DNA from: Rheum nobile
Taxonomy: Eukaryota; Streptophyta; Magnoliopsida; Caryophyllales; Polygonaceae
Length of the DNA: 64,000 nucleotides
Direction: 5' to 3'
Assembly (NCBI GenBank): GCA_027886185.1
Contig: WOAB01000506.1
Location: forward strand, 372,001-436,000
A program made the position numbers and the translations under genes. Below are positions 42,201 through 54,007 of the stretch, one piece after another. How positions within the stretch are numbered: position 1 is the first letter of the stretch; each line of letters opens with the position of its first letter. The notes beneath the pieces were generated by a model. It was given only the letters and a program-made list of their open reading frames with translations, was not told the origin of the DNA and searched no databases.

Positions 42201-43481
42201 GTAGGTGACAACACAGAAGACGACCTCATCAGCGATCAAGACGATTGAACCATGCCTTACATCAAGTGGTTAAAAGATGGCATACTCCCAGCAGACAAAG
42301 GAGAAGCCAAGAAACTCAAGGTACAAGCCATAACCTTTGACATAAAAGACAACGTTCTATTCAAACGACCTGTCACATGCCTATACCTACACTGCCTCAA
42401 AACATCTGAGATGAGATGCATCCTACCATCCTTACACGACGGAGAATGTGGAAACCATACTGGGGGACGCAGCCTATCCGGTAAAGCTCTTAGGACATGT
42501 TACTATTGGCCTACGATGAACAGGGATGCAACCGACTACGTCAAGAAATGCGACGCCTGCCAACGGCACGCACCCGTCACACACCAGTCGTCAGAAATGC
42601 TTCATCCAACATTATCACCTTGGCCCTTCATGTGATGGGGAATGGACATCGTGGGGAAACTAACACTAGCATCGGGACAACGCATCTTCTTCCTTTCAAT
42701 GACTGATTACTTTTCTAAATGGATCGAAGCCGAAGCATATCGAGAGGTAAAAGAAAAACACATCATTTCATTTATAAAGCGTAACATTTTGTGCAGATTT
42801 GGAGTCCCTTCATAAATCGTATGCGAAAATGGCTCCCAATTCATCGATAACAAGACACGATCCTTCTGCAAACAATGGAACATCACGTTGGTCACATCTA
42901 TACCACGATACCCACAATCCAACGGCCAGACTGAATCTAGCAACAAGATCATCATAAACAATCTCAAAAAACGCCTTACAGGGGCAAAAGGAAAATGGGT
43001 CGATGAACTTCCCTTAATACTATGGACCGACAGAACCACCCCGAAGAATGCAACTGGACAATCTCCTTTCTCACTAGTCTACGGGAGCGAAGCAGTCATT
43101 CCCGTTGAACTCCTCATCCCCATAGCCAGGTATGGATTACAAACCTCGGAACAAAACGATGTCGAGTTGTCTCATAATCTCGACACCATAGTCGAGATCA
43201 GGGAAAAAGCTAGAATCCGGATGGTCCAGTACCAATAACAAGTCGCCAAAAGTTACAACAAGAATGTCCGTGTCAAAGTCTTCAAAGCAGGAGATTGGGT
43301 CTTCAAGAAAACATTCCAAAATACCCGGTACCCAGCCGGCGGGAAGCTAGCACCTCAATGGGAAGGACCTTACCTCGTCAAGGAGATCGTCGGGCAAGGC
43401 GCATATCGATTGGAAACAAGAGACGGACAACCACTCTCGCGAAGTTGGAACGCGGCCCACCTAAAATTGTATCATTTTTAA
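42201..43481 (+). pseudogene. Tat integrase
   Basis: One frame with stops near 42198, 42246 (TGA, likely Trp), 42633 (TGA), 42814 (TAA) and 43236 (TAA, likely CAA). The zinc site shows HDGECGNH and CDAC. The core has WGMDIVG (first Asp), then ENGSQF where DNG is usual, so the second Asp is Glu, and NGQTESSN (Glu present). The C-terminal domain has FKAGDWVFKK and LAPQWEGPYLV and ends YHF-stop at 43481, the usual end of Tat integrase. Confidence 0.9.
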
Positions 43482-44147
43482 TCCTTACATTTTTGTGTCT
43501 TCTTTGTGTCAACTCAATTACATTTATCTATTTCCTCTTACTAACTTAAGCATCGGAGGGCCGTTGGGCTCACACCCAACAGTCACCCTTTGATCTTTTA
43601 TACACTTTTTAAGTATCTTGGACAGGAAGATGACAAGAGGCCTCAAGACAAAACAAGTTGATCAACATACACAAAACACAAATCATATATAACGCTTACA
43701 CATTACACGATCGATTGGCACACAGGGAATAGAGGAACAAAACGTTAAATATCCTATTTACAGGACTTGTCCTACATAAGTACTCGTCTTTCCTTAAACA
43801 TTACACCGGCTCTTCCCTGGAAATACAAGGCATGCCACACTAACGCTTATAACCACAAGTCGCTTCGACCAATCATCACGCGTCCCCGGCCAAGACGCAA
43901 CCGACAAGTCCACCTACAGAATCAAAACAAACAAAGCACAAGGTACGCATAATCCAAAGCATTCCACAAAACACGCGACTCGCGATGGTGGACGGGTCAC
44001 CAAAATATTATCCAACCCATCTCCATGATGGGGCACAACAAATCATTCAAAAGTCTAGAACAGAATGTTTGCAAACACGACACTGTCATTACACGGACAA
44101 ACCTAAGACTCGTATGATCTCTCGTCAACATCTGCAGGGACAACCTC
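43482..44147. other. Tat spacer between integrase and antisense gene
   Basis: Noncoding. It contains GGAGGGCCGTTGGGCTCACACCC near 43555 and otherwise no recognised feature. It would hold the 3' end of the antisense transcript. Confidence 0.6.
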
Positions 44148-45914
44148 CTAACCCTTGACTGCCTCAGGAAGTGCTTTCGACGCATCCTCGACAACCTCCT
44201 CGGTCGCCTCGGGGTCAAGTTCCTCTCTTTGCTCGTCTCCCCCCAGGCCAATAAGTTTGAACAGATCGTCGCCCGGATTGCCATTGGGGTATAGGAGGTC
44301 CATGCTCGCTCTTTCCTCTTCAATCTTCCAGGACGAATGGGTCCCCATAACATATTCCTCCATCATCTCGATACGCGACTTGATGCAGAAATATGTTCCA
44401 ATATCACTGGCAATGTGAGCATCCTTCACACGAACGTCTTCAATGCTACTCTCCAATTCTTCAAGACGAGCCCGTAAGTCCTTTTTAGCCGATGACAGCT
44501 CTTTCTCAACAGCCTTTACACGATCCTTCGCAGCCTTCAGCTGGCCCTCGGCCTCAGCAATCCGCTTGTCAGCTCTGTCGCTCAAATCTTGCAAGGTTGA
44601 GAATGTGACAATTGAATATTGCAGAGCCTGCGTTCAACAAGTCATGTAATCAGTTTTAAAAAAATAATCATTGCGTCTATAAATCTGTGTCTACTTACCT
44701 TCTAGGCGGCGGCTCCGGCCTCGTTCATACAGTCAATAGGGTGCAAATGTCTGATATCGTTCCTGGCTTCTAGATCCAGAGTATGGAGCAAATCACTCAA
44801 ATCTATGTCCTTCACTATGCCGACCAACGACTCTGGGGCGGCAATAGCTTTCCTCTTCGCCCCTGAGACCTTGGAAGATGGCGAGTCTAAAGCAATGACT
44901 CTAGCCGGCGAAGGAGCCTTGACGAGGATCTTGGCCGACGAAGACGCTTTCGCCGTTGATAACTTGTGGTCTAACAAACTCTTCCCAGATAGACGAGCAC
45001 TGGATCTTCCACCTCGAGATGCTGATAACAAAGCACATCAGAATAAACAAACAAAGATTCCAAAGACCAACCAAATGCATACCTCCAGGAACGAGCAAGT
45101 GCCTTTGGTAATAGACGCGGAAGGGGTCGACATTTCGGCAAGCTCGACCAGTAGACAGTTGATGTTTCTAAAAGACCTATCCAACCCAGGGAGAGCAAGT
45201 AAAGATGCGGTCACCGTCTCAAAGCCTTCGGGTTCTCCCGGATCAGGTGTTGCGACAAGAAACAAGTAAGCACGAGTTTAGACGATATCCAGCGAAGGGA
45301 TCCAAGAGAAACGAACACGATACATGTCTTCATCCAGTTCGAAAGCAAGAAGGAACAATCGATGCCCCTTTCGAGTGACCTACGCTCTACAAAGAAGAAG
45401 CGAGCTCGCCATCCGCGATTGTTGACATCTAAGTTCAAGGCTAAAGGATCCCTACCCCGACGAAGACGTAACTGAAACCTAGATGAACCGCAACTGCTCA
45501 GATAATAGGAGTACCACAGGGCGTCAAAGTCAAAATTAACACTAGCGGCCAGAAGATCGATTACCCTAAGAAGACGCCATGCGTGGGGCTCGACCTGACA
45601 AGGGGCAATCTTCATAACGATGAGGAAATTCCTAACAAGGCTGGAAAAAGGGAAAGAATGGCCAACCTTGAAAGGATATTCAAAGAAACAGATCCAACCC
45701 TCATGGTACCAATCGGCTCGTGGGGAAGGGGAAGACGCGCTACAGTACCCTCGGGGAACTGACCAACTTCAAGAATCCTATCTAACTCCGGTTGAGTTAG
45801 GGTTCTACGCAAAGAATCATCAGGGCTAATGAGTCCTAAAGGGGTGAAAGCATGCTCGACCCCGGTGGAATTCCCTAACACCATTTTACCCTTCTTGGAC
45901 CTCGGAGACGCCAT
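44148..45914 (-). pseudogene. Antisense spliced gene of Tat element (PF04195-like)
   Basis: Runs opposite to pol. ATG at 45914 (MASPRSKKGK); then ELDRILEVGQ; a frameshift near 45650; then VEPHAWRLLRVIDLL and NNRGWRARFFFV, which fit the 'putative gypsy type transposon' domain (PF04195). An intron with GTATGC donor and TTATCAG acceptor spans about 45093-45025. A Ser/Lys-rich exon follows and a second intron (44698-44632, GTAAGT...ACGCAG). The last exon (about 44630-44148) is a coiled coil (ADKRIAEAEGQLKAAKDRV) with an acidic tail. A TAG three bases before the second donor looks like a decayed CAG. The product's role in Tat elements is unknown. Confidence 0.75.
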
Positions 45915-46006
45915 GAGAGAAACGGTAAGAAAATTTTGAAAAATTACCTTGGAAAGACGCAAGCTTCTGCAGAAGAAAAGATGGTGATAGGAGGAGTAAT
46001 CGATGG

Positions 46007-46016
46007 TGTATTTAAA
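46007..46016 (-). promoter_or_regulatory. TATA-like box for the antisense gene
   Basis: The minus strand reads CTTTAAATACACC about 95 bases before the ATG at 45914. Spacing and context suit a core promoter for the antisense transcript. Confidence 0.5.
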
Positions 46017-46179
46017 GAAGCAAAACCGTCATACCTTCGGTCAATCTGCTGAACCAATCGCACGGCGCCACGTCACCTCAACGTCTACAGGAAAATCGGA
46101 GGAAGATTCTCTGGATCGAAGATCAAAACCGCCCCCTCCAACTGTTCTTTCTCCGGTCCGCTTTTGATCTTAGGGCAAT

Positions 46180-46697
46180 TGTTGGGCCATGGTTTATTCA
46201 ATTCAATGGGCCGGCCCATGCGAGACTTAGGGCCAAGCTGACGACGCGAGAAAAATGCTAGGCGAGGCAGGGCGTTGGCAAGGATCTCGGCAATTCAGTG
46301 AACGACCCGACGACTCCCGGAGATCTCGGAGGACAACGGCTAGTTTAGTTGATTTCGAGGTTAAGCATAAATATTAGATCGAGAAACCTCCTATAACACA
46401 CAATCATCAATCTTATTGAATACAAACTATTCTCTACTGCTTTTGCTCACTCTTTAATCATTCTGCAAATTAGTCTTCAAGTTCTTGTATTGAAGCGATC
46501 GATCTCTTGTTTTAGGGAGATAAGCATGTCTTCTTATTCATTCGATCTCATTCTATCTAGAATTTCAGTTGATTTGGATTATTTAGACGTTATTAATCTA
46601 ATTATTGTCTAGTTGTCCCTTCTTTAAGCGATTTAAGTTGATTCGATTTTTTTCGTCCAAAACACGTAGCACGACAAGGAAGAAAATAATCTCAACA
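46180..46697 (+). repeat. 3' LTR of Tat element
   Basis: It begins TGTTGGGCC after a purine-containing tract (TTAGGGCAAT) and ends TCTCAACA, with matching TGTTG/CAACA ends. A TATA-like GCATAAATATT lies at about 46369-46379. Following bases GGCGA would be the target duplication. Confidence 0.85.
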
Positions 46698-46756
46698 GGC
46701 GATCATTAATTAGTTTATTACAATTTACAACTAATGAGTGCAAACACCTATCTAGC

Positions 46757-47161
46757 CAGGGGCGGAGCTACGCTGGGCCCAGGAGGGGCTATAGCCCCCT
46801 CTGGAAAAAAAATTCAAAAAAAAAAATTTAAGCTTTTTTTTACCCTTATTGAATCTGAAAATGTAATTTCAGTCAGCTCTAATAAATTTAAGCCATGAAA
46901 ATAAAATTACCTTAAATTTTTCCCCCATATCTCATGTGAAAATGCAATTTCAGTCAATTCTAACAGATTTAAGTCAAAAAAATAAAATTATTTCAGTTTT
47001 TTTTTCCCTCATCTCATATGAAAATTACCTTAAACTTTATTAAAAAAAATAAAATTATTTTTTGCGAAATAGAATTTTAAATCACGTTGGATTTAAGTCA
47101 TAAAAAAAAAATCGCACAAGATTTTAGCCTTCTCTGGAATAAAATCCTGACTCCGCCCCTA
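46757..47161. mobile_element. hAT-type MITE
   Basis: Ends CAGGGGCGGAG and, inverted, TAGGGGCGGAG. A perfect 8-bp duplication TATCTAGC flanks it (46749-46756 and 47162-47169). The 405-bp interior is AT-rich with internal direct repeats ('aattacctta', 'aaaataaaattattt') and no gene. Confidence 0.9.
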
Positions 47162-47169
47162 TATCTAGC

Positions 47170-47992
47170 TACCAACATCGATGATCGATCCGTAGTTGGT
47201 AACTTGGTATACACTACACACATGCACGTACAGATCTACCTATTTGGTCAAACGATTTTTGTTGAAAGCTGAATTCGACCCATCGGTTTTCAATTGTTTA
47301 CATATAAACTATATGTATTTTTTTGGATTAGGTGGTGGCAGGGTTGGTGGGACTTTAAACCAAGTAGCATTTTTTTTCATTCCTAAAGTCGATAATGTGG
47401 TTTTAGGTTATTCCACGTTGCTTGGGGTCAGGATGACAGCATAATTTTAGGCTGCGGATCAAAAATATACTCAATTATGATTCCAACTCTTGAGTTAGGA
47501 TGTCGATTCTTACAATATTACCTATATTTTTAAATTTTAATAATAAAAATCGTCTCTTAATAGATGAATTTTTTTCTGTAACTAGTATACATAAGGGGCG
47601 ATTTTCACTAGATTAATCGTAATAACATATAAACGTGTGGTCATGAATTTTAATTCGTTAATAATCGAGTGTTGGGGTAGGAGAGGAAGACAAGCATGAG
47701 GTAATGAGGTGAGGATATTAGTGGGTAGGTGGATTATCATATGCATGTATAGAATTATAGTGCAGTCAAAGCTACATTATAGTACTCCATAGTAAATTAG
47801 CGTTAGTTGGAAATAACAGCCCAACATTTTATTTGGCCCACAACTATTATTAGTTATAATATCATTAAAAAAACCTTATTTTTTTGATGAGGAAAGAATT
47901 CGAAATACCTGACATAATAACGTCGGGTAGATCGAGAGGTCGATAAATTGACGCCGGTCAAAACCGGACAATGAGAACAACAATATCAAGCA
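47170..47992. other. Noncoding flank
   Basis: AT-rich DNA without a supported gene. It separates the hAT MITE from the larger hAT element at 47993. Confidence 0.5.
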
Positions 47993-50030
47993 TAGAGTTG
48001 GCCATTCCTGAACCGGAACCGGCGAACCGGACCGGGTCAAACTCGGTCAAATCCTGAACCGAAATCGGACCAGCGGTTCAAGGTCCCGGTCGGTTCAGGT
48101 TCCGGTTCAAGCCATAGTTTAATTGAACCGCCGGTTGAACCTAAGGTTCAAGCGAAATATAAATATTTAAAAAAAGAAATATCCATTACCCTAAATCCAA
48201 AACATCCCTAAAACCCTAAAACCCTAAACCCTATTCCTACTAATCTCTTTAAATCTTAAAAAAGCTACAAAAATCATAAATACATTAAAAAGCGTTCAAA
48301 AAATTACATATTAAAAAAAACATAAACCATACTCTACAACTACAAAGTAACAAAACCTTAAAGTACAAACCCTTAACCCTAAAACTATGTCTAATGTCTA
48401 TAAACTCTAACCTAAATCATATAATGTTACATAATTACATTATCCTTTAAATCTTAAAAAAACTACAAAAATCATAAACACATTAAAAAATGTTTAAATA
48501 ATTAAATATAAAAAAAACCTAACCATATAGTTATACAAAACCTTAAAATACAAACCCTTAACCCTAAAACTATAAACTCTAACCTAAATCATATAATGTT
48601 ACATTACCCTTAAAAATCTTTAAAAAGCTACAAAAATCATAAACACATTAAAAAATGTTTAAATAATTAAAAATAAAAAAAACTAACCATAACCCATAAA
48701 CTATACAAACCCTTAACCCTAAACTATACACCCTAACCTAGATTCCTAAATCCTACATTACCCTTTAAATCTTAAAAACGCTACAAAAAACATAAACACA
48801 TTAAAAACGTTCAAATAATTAAATTTAAAATAAAACCTAACCATAAACCATAAACAATACAAAACCTTAAAATACAAACCCTTAACCCTAAACTATAAAC
48901 CCTAACTAACCTAGAGTCCTAAATCCTACATTACCCTTTAAATGATTAAATCTTATAAAAGCTACAAAAAACATAAACACATTAAAAATGTTCAAATAAT
49001 TAAATTTAAAATAAAACATAACCATAAACAATACAAAACCTTAAAATACAAACCCTTAACCCTAAACTATGAACCCTAACTAACCTAGAGTCTTAAATCC
49101 TACATTACCCTTTAAATGATTAAATCTTAAAAAAGGTACAAAAACATAAACACATTAAAAACGTTCAAATAATTAAATTTAAAATAAAACCTAACCATAA
49201 ACAATACAAAACCTTAAAATACAAACCCTTAACCCTAAACTATAAACCCTAACTAACCTAGAGTCCTAAATCCTACATTACCCTTTAAATGATTAAATCT
49301 TAAAAAAGGTACAAAAAACATAAACACATTAAAAACGTTCAAATAATTAAATTTAAATAAAACCTAACCATAAACTATAAACAATACAAAACCTTAAAAT
49401 ACAAACCCTTAACCCTAAACTATAAACCCTAACTAACCTAGAGTCCTAAATCCTACATTACCCTTTAAATGATTAAATCTTAAAAAAGCTACAAAAAACA
49501 TAAACACATTAAAAACGTTCAAATAATTAAATTTAAAATAAAACATAACCATAAACAATACAAAACCTCAAAATACAAACCCTTAACCCTAAACTATAAA
49601 CTATAAACTCTAACCTAAATCATATAATGTTACAATACCCTTTAAATTTTAAATCTTAAAAAAACTACAAAATCATAAAAACATTAAAAAAATGTTCAAA
49701 TAATTAAATTTAAAAAAAAACCCAAACCCTAAACCTTAAAAACCCTTACCCCTAAAACCCCTTTTTATTATTAAAAACATAATTATTTTCCTAAAATAAA
49801 AAGCGTTACCTTTTTCATTAAAAAATAATTAATTATTAAGTTTAAGGCCTTTTTTAATTTTTATTTTAATTTTTTGAACCGGGTTCCGAACCGGCGGAAA
49901 ACCGGCCGAACTTGAACCGAAACCGAACCGCCGGTACCGGGGGTAGCCGATTCAGGTTCTGGTTCAAGGTTCCCTTGAACCGGCGGTTCATGAACCTGAA
50001 TCGGCGGTTCATGAACCGTGGCCAGCTCTA
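47993..50030. mobile_element. 2.04-kb hAT element with internal satellite
   Basis: Terminal sequences TAGAGTTGGCCA and, inverted, TAGAGCTGGCCA are flanked by a perfect 8-bp duplication ATCAAGCA (47985-47992 and 50031-50038). Both subterminal regions are dense in CCGGTTC/GAACCGG motifs in opposite orientations. There is no transposase. Nearly all of the interior is a tandem array. Confidence 0.93.
48200..49760 (+). repeat. ~173-bp tandem array rich in AACCCTAA motifs
   Basis: The core 'cccttaaccct' recurs at 48370, 48555, 48710, 48879, 49053, 49226, 49406 and 49580, spacing 155-185 with most near 174. Partial units lie at each end. Each unit has 'acccttaaccctaaactataaaccctaa', a telomere-like string, and 'aaacataaacacattaaaaa.gttcaaataatta'. 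Middle units are nearly identical, so expansion continued after the outer ones diverged. Confidence 0.9.
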
Positions 50031-50293
50031 ATCAAGCATGAAAATTATAACAAAGCAAAAATAGAGCTAAAACGACCAAGAGCAAGAGGAGAGCAAAGCA
50101 CGATCAGATGAAAGCGCCACCGGAAGACGAATCAGACAGGAGTAATCCTGTGTAAGCGCTAAACGGACTGCCATGACGTTGCCCTCTCTTCTAGGAGGGA
50201 TCTTCAAGAGCCTCAACCATGAAGTTGTAAAAATATTGTGAAAACATCCTCTTGCTGGCCGCGCACACCGAAGTGAACGCGAATCCGGCCTAC

Positions 50294-51116
50294 TGATGTA
50301 ACCCTGCCTTCTATGTCAGCTACAGAGGAGGAAGACGCCATGCGACTTCCACCTACGGGTCCGATCACCCGTTCCAGAGTGAAGAGTGTCCAAGCAGCGA
50401 CACAATCCTTGGTGACCAGACTTGTAGCCAGTCACGGCCAGATCACTACAGCGCCCGAGCTTCTGTGTCTCATCAGTTTAGCCGTGACTGACTCCTCTAC
50501 AATTACTTCCAGTCCGATCGAGACAATACTTGTTTAGTACGTTATATGAACATTATTTCCTTTTTTAGTAGCTGCCTTTTCTGGGTGGTTTCCATTTATG
50601 TTAAATGGGCCGCCAGATTTAGTAACTAGAGAGTCCGGCCCATTAGCCCCACTCTCTAGTATAAATATGTAATATTGTATTTCATTTCAGTCACGTCGAA
50701 ATAGAGCTTTGCTTTCCAGTCGAGTAATCTCCTGAAAACCCGGGCCCTGACGTCACAAAATTAACGCGTTCCTAGTCGAACTATCCTGACCCGTTAATTC
50801 GGTTACCAAACTATCCAGTCACTTATCCGCAATCCCGCAACAAGAACTAACCCTAGTTCTTGTCTCCCCACAAACCCTAGACAGCCGCCGCCGCCTCCTC
50901 CCTCCTCACGACCGCCGCTCGCATCACCACCGCACCACCACCACAGCTGTCGGTCATCTCTCCCGCTATTTGCCGCCCTTTCGTCCGTCGTTCTCCCCCA
51001 GTCCGCTGCATCCGAACACCCCTCCAATCCTTTACGACGAGTTGCAATGCCCCAATACGCATTCAAGCGATCCTTGACAACGTTTTGTGGTCTTTCCATC
51101 GGACAAGGTCACATCA
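50294..51116 (+). repeat. 5' LTR of CRM-like element C
   Basis: It begins TGATGTAACC and ends GGTCACATCA. The TATA box (tagtataaatatg) lies at about 50657-50669. The first 244 bases are an open frame with ATEEEDAM and GPITRSRVK, a copy of the Pol C-terminus encoded in the 3' LTR. It matches the LTRs of element A but retains ~130 bp that A has lost. Confidence 0.9.
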
Positions 51117-51118
51117 AC

Positions 51119-51131
51119 TGACATCAGAGCC
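51119..51131 (+). other. Primer binding site of element C
   Basis: TGACATCAGAGCC starts three bases after the LTR and resembles TGGTATCAGAGCC with two changes, matching the position and wording of the site in element A. Confidence 0.7.
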
Positions 51132-51141
51132 TTCGAATCGC

Positions 51142-52187
51142 GTAAGTCGTTCCAACTCTTCGTTCAATCACTCATTCGCTTCTGCAAATCAATTCCTGCA
51201 TATTAAAAAAAACCTAGATCTTGTTCTAGGAACCAAAAATATTTTTCTTGCAACTCGAATCTGAAAAAAAAAACAGCAACAACCCTAGGTTTGGTGTTGA
51301 GCAATTCGGCCTTCATCAAAAAACACAACAAAAAAAATTTATTTCTACAGATCCGAACCCTATTCACGAACTTTCTGCAATTTTATGGGTGTTTGCTTGG
51401 TTTTTTATTGTGTTTGAAGTAGATCTGCTTGCATATAGGCTTAGATAGTTCGTTTGCGACTTCGTTTGCCTTGTTTGCGCCAAAAATCTACATCTTCTCA
51501 ATCTCTTTCTCTTCAAACTTGAATCACTGCATTTTTTTTGTGTGCTGCGTTTCTGTGCGTTTTCTGCATTTCTGTGCGTTTCTGCACAGTTTACTGAATT
51601 TTTGTGCATAGTTTGCTGAATTTCTATGCGTTTCTGTGCGTTTTCTGCATATTTCTGTGCGTTTGCTGAACTTTCTGGGCATTCGCTAAACTTTTTGTCC
51701 GGTTCTGTGCGTACTGTAGCTATACACAGATTTGAAAAAAAAAGTTACAGCAGCTGTTCGCAGTATTCACACAAAAAAAAATTGAGACCATAGAAGCCAA
51801 AATAAGGCAAGTGCGTCTCTACGCAGCACGAAGGGAGAACCCGATCTTGATTCCGGCACCTTCAATTTCCATCGACGCAAGTGATTCATTTACCGTCTTC
51901 TCTATCTTTCACCGTCTAGGTTGCATATCTTGGTTGACTGTGTTGTGATTACTTCTGTGCTTATATCCTTGCATATCTACTTTCGACATTTTCTTTGCTG
52001 AGCATTGCCTTGATTTTGTTGATTGTTGTGTGAGTTGCTTTAGCCTGCTCGTAACCGCCCACACGGCTAGCCAGATTAGTTTACCGAGTGATTGCTTGCT
52101 GAGATCGGTTCTGCTTACCTATTTGTTGATTCTCTGTTGATGTTGTTGTTCGCTTTGATTCTGTGGTTTGCCATTTCTTGCTGTCAG
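51142..52187 (+). other. Putative leader intron of element C
   Basis: The leader reads TTCGAATCGC then GTAAGT, and about 1 kb later a pyrimidine-rich TTGCTGTCAG is followed by GTACCATG. In element A the same leader reads TTCGAATCGCGTACCATG with nothing between. The 1046 bases missing in A are bounded exactly by a strong GT donor and an AG acceptor, so they behave as a spliceosomal intron in the 5' untranslated region. The intron has T-rich blocks ('tttctgtgcg' repeats at 51540-51720) and no gene. Confidence 0.8.
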
Positions 52188-52192
52188 GTACC

Positions 52193-54007
52193 ATGTCAGA
52201 AGGTGATACAACCCGTGAGATAGGCGCAGAGACTGCTGAACAACAAACGCTCCGAGAGCTGCTTGCTAGAGACAAAGCAAGAGAAGCGCGGTTCGCTAAA
52301 CTCCAGCGGCAGTATGAAGAAATCTTAGCTCGCCAGCAACCGGTCTCGGTCGCAACGCTAGCTTCTTCTCAGGATCAACTACAGGAAAATGAGTTGAGCG
52401 CCTTAGCCCTGGACAAGGCGAAGGGTAAAGCTGTGATGCTTCCCTCTACATCGGAACCAGGTCAGCTGAAACACCTGGCTTCGCAAAGAGAAAGCACTAT
52501 AGTTCCGTAGCGTGGTCGACAACGATGGTCTGCGCAAGTAGTGATCCGAGAAGAGAACCCGACAGCTGCAGAGGCCGATGATGAGAGTTTCCAAGAGGAA
52601 CGTGAGGACGATCAGGTTCATTCCAGTGGTCGACATAGGCAAGGCCGCTCACCGACATTACCGCCTACTATCGGTCGTCCCCACAACCAGCCGTCTGGTT
52701 CACATCTGTAGCAGCGACAACGTCAGCGTCAACGGCCAACCACTTCTGTGCCATTTGACATTGATGCTTTCCAGGATCATCAGAGTGCCCGCACTCCTCT
52801 TTATTCTGATGAGGAGGATCAGTTTGATGAGTACGACCTTAAGGAGGATGAGGGTCAGTTTGGATATGTTGACGGTTTTCATCTGCCTCTCTAGGATCCC
52901 CCTGAGCTTCAGCACCAGCGTACCAGCTATATGCCGCCTCCTTTGCTACCTCAGAATCAGGAGGCTTATTGGCACGCTGTCCAGCCCGGGCGCCATCAGC
53001 AAGCTCACCAGCCTCAGCGCCCAGCTGTCGGCCGACAGCGTCCGCGATAACTTGCCTGCTTTCCTCCCTAGTATGGCGCACATCATGTCGAGCCATTGGC
53101 GGACCCTCCAGCTCGGTTTCACGACCGCCAGGCCCAGCCACATGTCCAACGCCGAGACGTGAAGGTAAAAATCAAAAACTTCTATGGCTTATATGATCCT
53201 TCTGTCTTTCTTGAGTGGTTGCAGAACACAGAGCACGTCCTGCGTCATTTGACTGTCCCTGAGTATGAGAAGGTAGATCTCGTGACTCTACACTTTGAGG
53301 GAGCTGCACAGACATGGTGGCAACGTATTACGCAGCAACATTACCGGATGGGTTGGGCACCCATTACTGAGTGGCATCAGCTCGTGTACATCATGACTCG
53401 GAAGTATGTGCCTTCCACTTACAAGGAGCAGATGCGGACTCAGATCGCTCGTGTGCGACAGGGCACAGATTCGCCTCAGGAATTCTTCGCTCGCCTAGAG
53501 GACATGTACTTCAAGGATGGCGTTAGTGTTGCTCCGGTCACCTTACGCACGAGGTTCATCACTGGGCTTAACCAGCCTATCCAGGATCAGGTTGACGTCT
53601 TGCCCATTCGGGACCTCAACAATGTCGTGCACACTGCACAGAAGTTCTACCTCCAGCAATAGCGCTAGAGACAGAGACCCTGGCAGTCCATGACACCTTC
53701 CAGGTATGGTTCTAGACCCTTTCCTTCGGTTTCAGGCACTGACCCTACTCCTACTTCTAGTGCGCTTAGACAGGACCGAAGAAGCACAGGTATTGCATCT
53801 GTTGCAACGCCGCCGAGAGCAGCCCCGTCTGTTCTTGTTCGCCGCCCGCAGCCGCCAACTACAGAGGCCGCTCATTATGACAGAGCGCGCGATATGGAAT
53901 GTTTCAGGTGTGGAGGACGAGGACATTACCAGATGAATTGTCCCAATGCCAAGAAGGTCCTCTTCTCCACCCAATCTGCAGGTTATGAGAGTTACGACGA
54001 CGATGAT
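52193..54007 (+). pseudogene. Element C gag
   Basis: One frame of about 605 codons from ATG 52193 with only TAG stops (52508, 52709, 52892, 53660, 53666). Order: acidic N-terminus; coiled-coil part (ARDKAREARFAKLQRQYEEI); basic linker; the Retrotrans_gag core at about 53190-53560 (YDPSVFLEWLQNTEHVL, ADLVTLHFEGAAQTWW-like segment, QEFFARLEDMYFKD); Arg/Ser-rich linker; and a CCHC knuckle near 53899 (CFRCGGRGHYQMNC). It is interrupted at DDDD by the Athila-like LTR, whose first bases supply a TGA. The rest of pol is outside or lost. Confidence 0.9.

Larger units (their letters stand above)
40091..46697 (+). mobile_element. Tat-lineage Ty3/gypsy element (5' truncated)
   Basis: It carries RT, a degenerate RNase H, a second archaeal-type RNase H, integrase, an antisense spliced gene and a 518-bp 3' LTR. 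The dual RNase H and an antisense gene between pol and 3' LTR are known marks of Tat elements such as Retand and Grande. Gag, protease and the 5' LTR are absent, cut at the junction near 40090. Numerous stops and shifts show it is dead. Confidence 0.88.

Noticed and set aside
44155..45269. Plus-strand frames opposite the antisense Tat gene
   Set aside because: Shadows of the minus-strand coding exons, which have domain and splice-site support.
44148..45914. Host gene for the antisense Tat transcript
   Set aside because: Position between integrase and 3' LTR and the PF04195-like domain match known antisense genes of Tat elements.
48200..49760. Interstitial telomere tract
   Set aside because: AACCCTAA strings are spaced about every 173 bases within a longer unit and are not contiguous TTTAGGG repeats.
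52508..53668. Programmed read-through of TAG codons in element C gag
   Set aside because: Five TAG codons at scattered sites in one gene, without a common downstream context, fit decay better than recoding.
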